Shown: piece after piece, positions 1 through 10,071 of the stretch | Position numbering within the stretch: position 1 is the first letter of the stretch | Layout of the letters: each line of letters starts with the position of its first letter | Source of the DNA: Carpediemonas membranifera | Lineage: Eukaryota > Fornicata | NCBI GenBank assembly: GCA_019828565.1 | Contig: JAHDYR010000062.1 | Coordinates: 1 to 64,000 of the forward strand | DNA length: 64,000 nucleotides | Direction: 5' to 3' | Notes under the pieces: generated by a model | Seen by the model: the letters and a program-made list of their open reading frames with translations, nothing else | The model's database searches: none | What the model was told of the DNA's origin: nothing | Position numbers and translations under genes: made by a program

Positions 1-176
1 GACGAACTTCGAGCGTTGCTCTCGTGCCCTTCAGGACCCAGGCCAGCCATGTCGAGTTCCAGCCACTAAAACTACTCCCTGTGGCTCGACGCATGGAAGG
101 GACATACCGCAACGTTCAAGATCCGCATCTACGACCCGTCAGGCTTCACGTTCCCTAACCGCATCACTCCCCCCCT

Positions 177-1560
177 TCCGACTCGTTGAGTGTCTTGCCG
201 GTGAGAAGGAGCTGACGGAGGAGGGAAAACCCTTCAACTCGTTGAGGAAGAAGTCGAGCGGATCTATCAAGCCCCTCATACCGATCAGAGGAACTGACCA
301 GGTCACCACCTTCGACCAAGTCATCGTCATGGGCGATCACGCGGCCATCAGGAAGCTGTCATCCGGCATCGAGGGGTAATGGAGGCACTATCCCCAGCCC
401 TTCAACAGCATCCGTCGAGACCACAAGGCGCTGCACCCCATTCCGGCGCACTCTCGGGTCACCTTGCATGATTTGCTCGAGCAGAAGGCAGCGTTCCACG
501 CCGTGCAGGCCGACCCCGACCGTGTGCAGGACCCGAAAGAGGAGTATGGCAACTTCTCCGACAAGAGGGCCATCTTCGAGAACCGGCCCAGAGCCCCGAG
601 TCATCCACACGGAGCGAGTTGTCTTTTGTCCTCCGATCATGCACAACTCGCACCGCCTGCTCGAGCAAGTGGCACGGCTATGCGCCAGCTTCCCCGCTGA
701 TCGGAACGCAACTGCCGTAGACAAGCGCAAGCTCCAGCGCATGTCATCCAACCGCAGTATTGACCGCACTGTCGGGTGCAACGAGCAGTCTGCTGCCAGA
801 GTTCGCATGGCGAACACCACGAACGAGGATTACGAGGCTCTTCCTGAGTCCGTCCAAGATATTGTGCGACTCATTGGCTATCTCCAGGCTCTTTACTACT
901 CAACCGAGCCTGTCACCGACAGCAAAGTCGCATTCCACTTCTTGGCCGCGTCCATGTGCCACCTGTTCCACGTCATGCTCAGTCTGCAGGCACACCAGAC
1001 AAAGCTGGCGTTGCTCCCTCCTGGGCAAGCAGACAAGGCGGAGAAGCCATGTGCCCAGACACTCTATGTCAACAGCAGGCTCACTGCCCAGCCTCTTCTT
1101 CACGATCATCTCCGAATTCCTCTTTTTTTACCTCCTCGAGGAGTTCTTTTGAGAGAGAGTTCATCAAGAACCAGGAGGTCCGAGCCGAGTTGCACAGGTC
1201 GGCCATGATCGAGAAGCTGTGTTTGACCGAGCAGACCACCCTCATCTGCACGTTCTTAACGGGTATTCGCTCGTTCGGTCGCCAGGACTACTCAGTCCCC
1301 CGCTGAACAGGCTTCGTCGTGTCCGGAGTCCACCAATGCTGCAGACAAGCTCGCTCATGGTTCGCCATTCGCAGCCACATGGAGGCAAGGCACCAATTCC
1401 ATGCCACGGCGGCGGTGGTGCGCCTCTTCCAGGAGCTCGTTGACGAGATGTGGCAGTACGTCAACGATTATACGGCTTTGGCATGGGACGAAGAGTCTGG
1501 GGGTGATGGTTTGCGAGTTGGCAGACATGGGTGAGGAGCTTGTTTGCTGCATTTGCGGTC
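177..1560 (+). pseudogene. Decayed orphan gene in several frames
   Basis: Coding-like sequence runs along the plus strand but hops between frames. One piece runs from about 183 to a TAA at 379, another from about 380 to 600 in the next frame, a third from about 590 to 1120 (rich in hydrophobic helices, near LIGYLQALYY), and further pieces follow at 1140-1300 and 1390-1510. At each junction the protein-like quality continues in a new frame, which suggests one large gene broken by about five indels. I do not recognise the family. The window edge cuts the 5' side. Compact unbroken genes elsewhere in the window argue against poor sequence quality as the only cause, but assembly error cannot be excluded. 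Confidence 0.4.
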
Positions 1561-1628
1561 ATGCACGCGCTGAGTAGTGAGTAAAGGAGTTTTATTGGTC
1601 AGTACATCCCATTTGGTGTGTTTTCCCC

Positions 1629-1658
1629 AACTACCAATTTTTTTCAACATTGGTAGTT
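1629..1658. promoter_or_regulatory. Inverted repeat upstream of the 1700 gene
   Basis: The arms AACTACCAA and TTGGTAGTT are perfect complements around a T-rich 12-bp loop, about 40 bp before the ATG at 1700. A near reverse-complement copy of the whole 30 bp lies at 7269-7301, directly before the gene starting at 7306. A shared promoter or operator is an inference; it could equally be a small mobile palindrome. Confidence 0.4.
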
Positions 1659-1699
1659 TCACAATTTTCACATTACGTCACTTGTTTGGTGAAAAAACA

Positions 1700-2559
1700 A
1701 TGGAAACGCCACTTCCGACATGGCTGACGATGAATTTATCGCAACACAAGGCCTATATTCAATATGTCAAGCTTTCAGACAAGTCTGAGCTCTTGCCGTC
1801 TGTCAGGGCCTTCTTCAACAGAGATCTGGCGACTTCGAACCTCGACTGTCTGAACTACTCATTCGTCATGTATGTCAGACCCACTACACTTCTTGTTAAC
1901 ACAGTCTCATCGCAATTCGTGGGGTTGAGATGGACAACATCAAGGCTGCATGCCTTCTCTTCCGCGAGTCGTACAGGGAGGGGCAGACCCTGAGCGGACA
2001 ACTGCACCAGGAGCGGTTTGTCATCGGCTTACGGACAGCCGTCTCCTGCAGAGGTCTTGGGTTCGCGAGGGTGCTTCTTAGCATAGCATCTGCCGAAGAA
2101 CTCGTCCGACTGCAGTGCGACAAGCGACTCCAGGACATGTATGCGTCCTTTGGCCTCAAGGAGTCATCGGACCCGTCGCAGGTCGAGCAGCTGGTGGACA
2201 CGGGGGGCAACCCACTTGCCATTGTCACGATGGAGGGCACGATGGGTCCCAACAAGTGGACCAACCTCGGCAAGAGCCTGACAGAGTGCTGTGGGATGAT
2301 AATGCAAGGCTCTACGTTGATCCGCGTGACCAACCATGGTAATAGACTTGATCAGCACGCTCATGGGATGCCTGCTTCCGACAAGAGGAGTGTTGACTCG
2401 TTCGTGGAACGCACCCGTGTGTCCGTGCGCCGTGAACGTGCGGCAAAACGGCCTAACGTCACCCGAATCAGGCAGAAGTTGATGATTATCCGCCATTACA
2501 ACCTTCGTTCTTTCACGCTGGTCAAAGAGATCAAAGGAAACGAGGACCGAGATGCGTAA
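1700..2559 (+). CDS. Orphan protein, 274 aa, one intron
   Basis: Two exons, 1700-1869 and 1905-2559, are joined by a 35-nt intron that begins GTATGT and ends TTAACACAG. Splicing restores one open frame of 274 codons (phase 2: AT + T). Without splicing, neither frame is complete. The product is mixed alpha/beta with a basic C-terminal third (RRERAAKRPNVTRIRQK). I see no known domain. The ATG at 1700 is the first in frame; an out-of-frame ATG at 1720 starts a short peptide and could be the original start if there is another shift. Downstream, the gene at 2651 is convergent, with only about 90 bp between the stops. Confidence 0.6.
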
Positions 2560-2650
2560 GGAGAAGAAAGCCAACTTCTGGGACAGTGAATGGAATATTT
2601 CCGTTGAGGATGACGAAGAAGTGTAAATGAAATGAAAATAAAACAAGAAT

Positions 2651-3414
2651 TTATAGCTCCTGTGCCGAACACTCTAAGTAGTAATTCATGATGGCTTGGT
2701 ATACCTTGCGACGCAGCACATCACGCGATTCAGCCTCAGCACGTTCCGCATTCCGCTTGGCAATGACAGAAGTGAGCTGACTGAGTGTCTTAGCCTCCTT
2801 CTTCAGAACTCTGGTGGGTCTGGCGAAGATGAGATCCGCGTCGCGGTCACGGCAAGGCTTGCTCAGGACGAGCTTGACGTCATCGACCGTCACACCGCAC
2901 GATGAAGCAGCGAAGGCATGGACCTTAGCCCGGTAGGCGATGGGAATGCGGTGAAAGGCATCATCCATCTCGCGGACAGTCGCGATGAGTGGGTCGTCCG
3001 TGTCCAGCTCATCTGTCTGGGCGTCAAGACTGAGGAGAGCCTTGAAGCGGTGACGCTTGTCCTCATCACCGCCTCCCTGCCACTTGCGGCTGATCTCTTC
3101 GACCGACTGGAGATTGCCGTAGAGCTTGTCCTTCTTCAAGGAGGCTACTTTCATCTTAGGGACCTCGGCGGCAAACTTCTGGCTGAAGTCGACAACCCAT
3201 CCGTTTGCGCGGGTAATATCGTCATTATTAAGGAGGAAATTGCTGATAAAGGTCTGAACGATCTCGATGGGCGTCTTGTGAGCTTTTTCGGGCTGTTTTC
3301 GTGGACTTGTTGGACTTGCTCTGGCTCTTTTGCTGCGCTTTCTTGCCAAGAGCCATTCTCCTCTCCTTTTTGAGCTTCAGTGGCCTGTATATTGCCTTGT
3401 TTACTTCTTGCCAT
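2651..3414 (-). CDS. Orphan basic protein, about 230 aa
   Basis: An open minus-strand frame ends at 2651. Its solid part covers about residues 25-230, from TPIEIVQTFISNFLLNND to the C-terminus, with charged helices and no recognised domain. The frame has no ATG at its 5' end. ATGs at 3414 (MARSKQGNIQ) and 3357 (MALGKKAQQ) lie in the other two frames and lead into the same Lys/Gln-rich region, so an indel or an unseen intron probably separates the true start from the body. The gene is convergent with the 1700 gene. Confidence 0.5.
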
Positions 3415-4105
3415 CGTTGTTTCCTTAAAAATGCGTGTGAAAATGTGAAATGAACTGTGACTCTCGACATTGCTGCGCAGCTATGGTATTCCAACGGCAC
3501 AGAACGGGTTTATAGCATGCATATGATCCATTCTGGTGCCTTTTATCCTCTATAACCAACATCAGTCCATCAAAAATGAATCTTGCAACAGAATACTCAT
3601 CCACACGCATCGAGAACGAAAAAAAGAAGCATATAACCAACATCAACAACCTAATAGAAGGCTGCATGCAAGCGTAGAGCTCTCCTAGTCAATTCTTCAT
3701 TTTCACCACCATCGATCTCCACGTCAGGATGAAACCGTGTGCTTAAAAGCTCAGAGATGCCGTTATAGATGATATAACGACGTCTCTGAGCTTTTCAGCG
3801 ATTTCAGTTTCTGGCCATGGATAAGCTACAAATCCTGTCAATGTTGTCCTCAGAGGACACTGAAAAGAATTTAATCTGTGTCCTCTGAGGACCAAATTGA
3901 CAAAATCGAAAATGGAGCGAGGAGATGTCCATCGAAAAACGGCCAAAAACAGCGCAGGTGCAGAATGAGCTGAAAAATCGGCCAAGGGGTAGCTCTTGGG
4001 TCTTTATGGCTGATCGGAGGTATTTACATGACAGCTGGCAATATTTATTGAGATAAAAACGTATTTCATTTTTTTCGAGAAAGTCTTCTGAGGACCAAAT
4101 TGACA
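3415..4105. other. Intergenic region with 15-bp perfect inverted repeats
   Basis: No convincing gene. GTCCTCAGAGGACAC (3846-3860) and GTGTCCTCTGAGGAC (3878-3892) are exact reverse complements around 17 bp. The right arm plus its flank (3880-3903, ending ACCAAATTGACAA) is repeated with one mismatch at 4083-4106, ending at the start codon of the gene at 4106. This suggests a promoter-associated element. Confidence 0.55.
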
Positions 4106-6284
4106 ATGGTTAACGAAGACATCATCTCTCTCGGCAAACTGAAGGAGACAATGCTTGCTCCTGACGATTCTGGTATGTCACTTTCATTTTCACGGTCCTA
4201 TTTACACAGATGATTCATTCCGTGCATACGACGCCCTTTCGTCCACAAAGAGCCGTATAACCTGGCTGCAAGATCACGGCATCGTCTCTGATGACCCTCT
4301 GTTCTTCGTTTGCGTCCGTCTGATCAGCATTCGTACGATCAACGTTGTTTTCGGGTTCCCGCTGAAGCGCACTTTAAGCCAGCACGTTCACGACTATGGA
4401 GTTGCCAAACTACGCGCGATATGTGACGCAACTAACCGCAACTACCTCTGCGAGGTCGACTTTGACTCTCCCGACACAATTGAGGCATTCCGACGGAAGT
4501 TTTGTGACCACTTCACCGCCAAATCTGTTCATAAGGCTCTAGTCGGCGTCGACTCGCTCCCCTGTTGAGAAGCAGGTTGAGATTTACCGCGCATTCCACC
4601 TTGTGTTGCGCCACAAGGACTCGAAGAAACTCGATTCTCGTGTTCCGGCAGGCCAATTTGGCCAGTTTATCGCCCACGCCCAGCTCAGCAAGAAGCTGTC
4701 CTTCGCTGGCTCAGAGAAGCTGGCCGAGGAGTTGGCTAAGATCGGTTCGCTCGATCCGTCAGCTCCTCTGAAGAGGAAGATCGCTCGTCTTGAGAAGGAG
4801 CTCGCCTCATCGACTGCTGCTCTGATGAAGGTCCAAGAGGAGTTAGTCCGGGCCCAGGATCGCTCAGCAGCAGCCACCAAGCCTTCTTCCGTCGTTGCTG
4901 CCCCCTCAGCCGCTTCCGGTTGTCGACGCAGAGTCCACGACACACGATGAATTTTCCGACACTGACGAGTCCGAGTCCGATGGCCACTCTGAACCGGCCG
5001 CCATGCAGGGTGACGGCGTTCCTTTGCCACAGTCTGATCAAGACGTCGACGTAGAGTCCGATGTGGACGACACAGACACCGTTGGTTCTCTCCTTCAGCA
5101 GCTAGACGACACCATTGCAGGCCTTGATGATGTCCCTGAGTCTGTGCGCTTGTTGGAGCAGTACGAGCCCTTGATAAAACGGCTTGCTGAGGAGAGGGAG
5201 GCGAGGGAGGCGCTTGAACAGGCTAACAGAGAGTCTGAGGAGTCCCAGAAGAGACTTGAAGCTGAGTTAGGTCAGCAGAAGGCCGAGGATCAGGCGATCC
5301 ATCAGTTTACTCAAGCAGAGTTGGCACGGGCGAGTGAGGCTGGGCTTGAAGCGCTCGCCGATGAACTCGAGGACAACTGGGCTGAGCTTGTCAGGCGCGC
5401 CGAGGAGGCAACAGTGGAGCTTGACCGCTACGTTCCTCTCGCTGCCTTGATGGTACTGTTCCAGAGGAACAATGTGACTGGAGCCTTATGGACTCGGATC
5501 AATAGCACCATGATGAGGTACGGGGGCCAGAAGTTCATAACGGTCCCACCCCTCGACCTCGGTCTGTCGCCAGAGATGAAGGCTATCATCAAACAGCACT
5601 CTCCGACGCCTGCCAATGTTCCCCTATGCAGATATACTTACGGAGCGACGTTGATAGGCAGAAGTACATCGACGTGGAGTACGACAAGGTAGGCGAGCGA
5701 GTTCTCAAAGATCGTAAGAGTTGGCGGAAGATTGCAGTCAACCCGGATGGATTGTGCATCGGCTACCGCCTGCAGAAGGTTGAGAATGGCGAGTTCGACA
5801 AGAAGTTTGCGGCAGAGGAAGTGGCAGCAGTGAGGGGAGGAGGTGCGCGCCTGGGGATTCTCCGATGCTGGCGAGAGGCTGAGGCTTGAGACGTCTAACG
5901 TGTTCGTGCCCACCCTGATGTTCGACGATGCCACTGATTGGTACAGCAACTTTGGTGTCATGGCCTGGTCAGCTCTGAAGAGCAAGACTGTAGTCGTTAT
6001 CTGGGTCAAGATGTTGACGTACCATGACAAGTATATTGTGCGGATGCATTTGACGGAAGTTTATGAGTCCGGCATGGTCCGGCGTGGATCTGATGAAGAT
6101 GTGGCTGCGGCGCAAGCTATTGTGGTCGTCAAGGATGAGCATGCGACGCTATTTGTCCGCAAACGTTCAAAGGGTGGTAAGAGAAAGGCTCATACGACTT
6201 ATATCAAGCGCAAGGCAGTCGATAAGGATCGCGAAAAAGAGAGTTGTTGATGCCGAGGACGTTAAGCGTGGAGTTCCCGAGTAA
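4106..6284 (+). pseudogene. Long coiled-coil orphan gene with intron and frameshifts
   Basis: Exon 1 (4106-4172) joins across a 37-nt intron (4173-4209; GTATGT ... TTTACACAG) to give an unbroken N-terminal domain of about 150 residues. The coding signal then continues through frameshifts near 4545, 4915, 5610, 5840 and 6235. The middle is a charged coiled coil with heptad-like Glu/Leu/Arg (about 4760-5420). The C-terminal region is a folded-looking domain followed by a Lys/Arg-rich tail. No family is recognised. Each junction can be closed by a one- or two-base indel, and the last lies at a run of A, so this looks like one protein of about 700 aa in decay. Short GT...AG segments of 14-19 nt could also formally restore frame, but I reject these as introns. 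Confidence 0.5.
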
Positions 6285-6310
6285 AAAAAGAGATGTTTTG
6301 ACATTTTAAT

Positions 6311-7122
6311 TCATTTCTTCCGCTTCTTGAGTGCCGGATACTGCTCCAGGAACCTTGTGAGATAGTTCGGATGAGAAATGGGCAGACTCGGGAACCTAGC
6401 AATGGTTAAGACCTCACCCGCATCAAAGAAGATCTCGCCGTAACTGATACGAAGAAACTCTTCGGCCTGAATGACGTTCGTCGACTCAACCGCAAGGACT
6501 GGAAGGTCCTTGAGCAAACGGTTGGTGAACTGGCAGTTGGTGTCACTCTCACTGTGGTTGATGAGGTGTACACCAATGCCTTCACCTTCGCCGGCGTCGA
6601 CGTGAAGGTTGCTAGCGTCGAATGAAATGCTGTGTAAAGGCATAATGAACAATGAACAAACACCATGTTGCTGTTATTCGCGTGGTAGTCCTCGTCGGAC
6701 ACAATCCTACCGGCGTAAATGCCGAGGAGCTTTCCGGGCTCAATTGCGGCAGTTGCAATGAGGCCTCTACCCACGTCCGTGTGGTCGGGGAGCCAGACAA
6801 GGCTGCACCTCAACGGCAATGGAGGGGTGGGTCAGCCGGGTGGATAACCAACTCGGGGGGTTCGAGGGGAGGAAGGTCCTTCTCGGCCTCCTTAAGCTCC
6901 CCTGATCGACTCCTCGGGAGTGTTTGGGTAGATCGCGGCGACCAGATCCGGATGCAGTGCCTGAGTATGCACAACGGATTCAATGATGGAATCTTCGCTT
7001 GAGGAATCCTCCTGAGAATCATTTGAAGGCGCAGACGGCGGCGTCTTGCCCGCAGTGGACGTAATGGGTATTCTGATACCCCCAGGCTGCGGCTTTGGTG
7101 GGAGCGCCTTTCTTCTCGCCAT
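6311..7122 (-). pseudogene. SET-domain protein, disrupted
   Basis: The start is at 7122 (MARRKALPPKPQ), followed by an acidic linker and then a SET domain, the lysine methyltransferase fold. Its diagnostic pieces occur in order: GRGLIATAAIEPGKLLGIYAG, the asparagine motif INHSESDTNCQF, and AEEFLRISYGEIFF near the C-terminus. A 32-nt intron (6630-6661; GTTTGT ... TTTACACAG) joins the first two SET parts in frame and matches the other introns here. Two further frame changes, near 6905 and 6830, are not explained by introns, so the gene is probably dead or contains assembly errors. SET proteins of this small size in viruses and protists act on histones or other proteins; the target here is unknown. 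Confidence 0.6.
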
Positions 7123-7268
7123 CTGATTTTTTTGCAAACGGACACGCGGTATTTCTCGGGATTGATGGGGCCGTCTCACACCGTAAAGGACACACATACA
7201 ATATCTTATCTGTAACACCAGAATGCTTGCTTATTGTGGTCCATATCCTTCCCTATAGCTGGTTCGGC

Positions 7269-7301
7269 CAACTACTAGTGTTGGAAAAAAAGTGGTAGTT
7301 G
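7269..7301. promoter_or_regulatory. Inverted repeat before the 7306 gene
   Basis: CAACTAC and GTAGTTG arms flank an A-rich core, 5 bp before the ATG at 7306. The whole is a near reverse complement of 1629-1658, so the two genes share this element. Confidence 0.4.
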
Positions 7302-7305
7302 CCAA

Positions 7306-8329
7306 ATGGAGAGGAAATTTGGCAAATTCGGTACCAGACGCATCAGCGACCATCCTCTCACGTATGAATGCGTCTGTGGAATCACTAGGCCGCGTTCTGA
7401 CCTTCGCAACCAGGGCCTGAAGGAATATGACGGAATCAGGTACACGCATGACTGCCCCTTCACCCTGAGCAAGCTTGTGAACCGCCGCATCGTTATCCTG
7501 CTCGAGCCAGTCCATGGCTTCGAAGCACCTACTTGTGCGAACCCGGTCTTCACTGTCACCGGGCTTGCTGGCTCCGAGGGGTACCACAAGCGCATGAAGG
7601 CCATCCTCGATCTCGTCAGCGACGAGTGGCTCACCACGGTTGCCGTCAGTTTCGTCTCGACGACCCACCTCGGCTCCATACTGCAACAGTTGGCTGCAGA
7701 ATTCGCCAATTTCGAGACATTCTGGGTTGTTTCTGGCCACAGCGAGACCACAACGTCGAGAATGATCGTTAATGCGAGCGCTAACGAGTTCCTGTACCTT
7801 CACGATATCGTACAGATGATCCTCTTCGCTTTCCGTGAGCCATCCCTCGTCACCACCAGCCGGGTTCGGCTCATCTACTTCGCCACCTGTACCGGAGCGG
7901 ACAATAGCGAGTTCTCTGCTTAAGCAGTCCATTTCGACCCAGGCATACGAGCATACGTGCATCATTCTCACTCCGGAGAAAATGCTTGCCAACGAACTCG
8001 TCCTGCAGGACTGCTTTTGGCTCTACCGCACTACATGCATGGACAACCCGCTCCACTTCGTCTCGCGTTACTTCTCCGGCTATGGGCTCGCACCTGGCAC
8101 AGCAGGGAGACGGGTTATCGCGAATGGATCAATGTCCATAACCCCGGGCGCGATTGAGATCCTCACAGCCACTCAGTTCCGCACGCCAATCCCTCTTCCC
8201 GAGATGGTCGACCTTGTTTCTGAGGTACTTGCATATAGACCACTGCAGAGATCTCCGGCGGATGTTATGGCCTCGCGCTACATTACTGAGATGACAGTTG
8301 CGCACAGAGCGGCACTGGAAGACACTTAA
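7306..8329 (+). pseudogene. Possible caspase-like protein, one frameshift
   Basis: Two overlapping frames (7306-7923 and about 7915-8329) read as one protein of about 340 aa broken near 7910. The N-terminus has paired cysteines (YECVCG). The central region shows strand-like segments (RRIVILLEP), then WVVSGHSE, and about 50 residues later RLIYFATCTGADN. The spacing of a His after SG and a Cys after a hydrophobic strand recalls the caspase/metacaspase/CHAT catalytic dyad. This is a motif-level impression, not a family match, and the frameshift falls just after the putative Cys. The function is otherwise unknown. Confidence 0.35.
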
Positions 8330-8352
8330 AGTTCAAAATCTCCCTATTTAAC

Positions 8353-9573
8353 TTACTCAATTGGCTTCATATCCGCCACCTTCTGGTAGACAGTCATACA
8401 CTGGTCGCAGAACCTGACACGATAGTCCTGGCCGTCGAGATGGAACTCAGCATAGCTGAAGTGTTTCTCTTCGCAGAACCAGTTTAGGCACGCCCGGCAG
8501 ACGCCAGTGTCCTTTGTCGACTTGTCTCCGTCCTTGATACACGCGTGACATCTGTTAGACCTTCCTGCCAGACTGCAAGCTGCGCAAACCTTTCTGTTCT
8601 TACCATCAATCCTCTTCTCTCTGACACACTGAAGATGCATGAACTGATGGCAGAGATAGCATGTTTCATACTCGTTTCTTTTCATGTTTGGGTTGAAGTA
8701 CCATTCAGGTGAGGCACAAACAGCGCATGCGAACAGTAACTTACGCTGATATAGCTTCAGAAACGTCGCTTGCTTGAGGGCGGGGACCTTATCGTTCATT
8801 TCAACGGCCTTGGGTGACTGCTTGAGGAGATCAGTGACAGTTGTGGAGAGTGAAGCCGTCACCATCGCGGCAACCTCCTTCAAGTCAGCCTCTTCGAGCC
8901 TCGATCGCTTCTGAGCAGGCTCATGCATCTGCGCATCAAAATTAAGCTTCTTGACGGGGGAATCAGGCTTGATGGTAGCCAAGTCAGCTCTTTTTCTGAG
9001 CTTTGGTACCAATGTTGTCACTGGAGTCTTTGTGGGTGTCTCTGCGGGTGTTTCTGCTGGGGTACGTGGCTCAGGCTGGAGCTTGCGATGCTTGATCCTG
9101 ATTACAACGGCTGGAGGCCATTGAATGCCGGTGCAAGTGATCAGACTGGAGACATCGTGGAGTCCAAGTCCCCGAAACAGCACAGACATCCTGTTTCTAA
9201 ACTCCTGCAAGTGTTCAGCTGCATTTGCTCTGTCTCTGACAACCAGGTAGGGTATCTTTGTGCCAATGAGCTCTGTGCCACCCTTTCTACTTGCCACAAA
9301 TGCCTGAATGGGCTCAGTAGTCGTGCGCCTGACGGAGTTTGCAATAGCAATCTTGCGAAAGCCGTTGCAGAGGCCCGATATCACATCCTGCATGCCAAGG
9401 AGAGCGCGATGAACGTCAGAGGTCGTCAGACCGATAGTTGGGATGTCCGCGACGTCGAAAAAGCATTCCAGGAAGCTAGTCACGAACAGCCGGCGGTACT
9501 CTGTTCTCTTATCCGATCCGCAAGACGTGCCCTGCGAAATCTCAGCTTTCTTCGCAGTTTCACTGGTCGTCAT
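8353..9573 (-). CDS. Cysteine-rich zinc-finger protein, 406 aa
   Basis: Intact 406-codon frame. The N-terminal half is an unrecognised domain, followed by a Pro/Thr-rich linker (repeated AETPAETPT) and a basic stretch. The last about 120 residues hold many Cys/His pairs: CAVC, CYLC, HLQC, CAAC, CHAC, CRAC and FCDQC, a pattern like tandem RING/PHD-type treble-clef zinc fingers. Such modules bind proteins, chromatin or ubiquitin enzymes; which applies here cannot be told. The kinase at 27151/34092 ends with a similar small C4 module. The start ATG lies 34 bp from a divergent small gene at 9608. Confidence 0.6.
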   Translation of the reverse strand: MTTSETAKKAEISQGTSCGSDKRTEYRRLFVTSFLECFFDVADIPTIGLTTSDVHRALLGMQDVISGLCNGFRKIAIANSVRRTTTEPIQAFVASRKGGTELIGTKIPYLVVRDRANAAEHLQEFRNRMSVLFRGLGLHDVSSLITCTGIQWPPAVVIRIKHRKLQPEPRTPAETPAETPTKTPVTTLVPKLRKRADLATIKPDSPVKKLNFDAQMHEPAQKRSRLEEADLKEVAAMVTASLSTTVTDLLKQSPKAVEMNDKVPALKQATFLKLYQRKLLFACAVCASPEWYFNPNMKRNEYETCYLCHQFMHLQCVREKRIDGKNRKVCAACSLAGRSNRCHACIKDGDKSTKDTGVCRACLNWFCEEKHFSYAEFHLDGQDYRVRFCDQCMTVYQKVADMKPIE

Positions 9574-9607
9574 ATTCTCATCTTAAGCTGCGCAGGTGTT
9601 GACGACA

Positions 9608-9823
9608 ATGTTCCGGTTATCCACGAACGAAAGGCTTAATCATATGACCAGTTGCCTCCATGAAGTCGGCAAGATACAAGATTCTGTTCGAGAAATACGA
9701 AATCACATCACTGGGCTGAATTGCGAGGGTTTGGTGAATGAGAGGCTGAATGACACACAACACGTTCTGGAAGAGATAGGAGATATGTTTATAGATGTAA
9801 TACAGCAACTTAAAGACCACTAA
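9608..9823 (+). CDS. Small helical protein, 71 aa
   Basis: The ATG at 9608 opens 71 codons rich in Glu, Asn, Ile and Leu (NERLN twice, EEIGDMFIDVIQQLKD), consistent with a short coiled coil. It is divergent from the zinc-finger gene with only 34 bp between the starts. No family is recognised; its length makes it uncertain. Confidence 0.4.
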   Translation: MFRLSTNERLNHMTSCLHEVGKIQDSVREIRNHITGLNCEGLVNERLNDTQHVLEEIGDMFIDVIQQLKDH

Positions 9824-9957
9824 CACGTTATTATCACTTTGAATAAGCAATGAATGGTTATGCAACATCAGCACCTACCTACGAATCACAAGAATGCCCC
9901 TAGCACGTCGTATGCAAGCAAAAATGAGACTTACCCGTACCTTCCGCACGTTTCTCT

Positions 9958-9983
9958 ACGTTTCACAAACGTTGGTGAAACGT
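9958..9983. repeat. Palindrome ACGTTTCAC-N8-GTGAAACGT
   Basis: Perfect 9-bp arms around 8 bp, in the 250-bp gap between the stops of two convergent genes, so it is not placed as a promoter. Another member of the palindrome set of this island. Confidence 0.5.
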
Positions 9984-10071
9984 GTGAAATAGTGAAAAAG
10001 ATACGGGTGAATCTCATTTTTTCTTGCAGTTTCTTGTGCAAAAGGGTGTTTATCCTCCGTATATCCCCGGA

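Noticed and set aside
4530-5890. Micro-introns of 14-19 nt closing each frameshift in the 4106 gene
   Set aside because: Short GT...AG pieces of the right phase are easy to find by chance, they share no consensus with the 29-37-nt introns, and simple indels explain the junctions.
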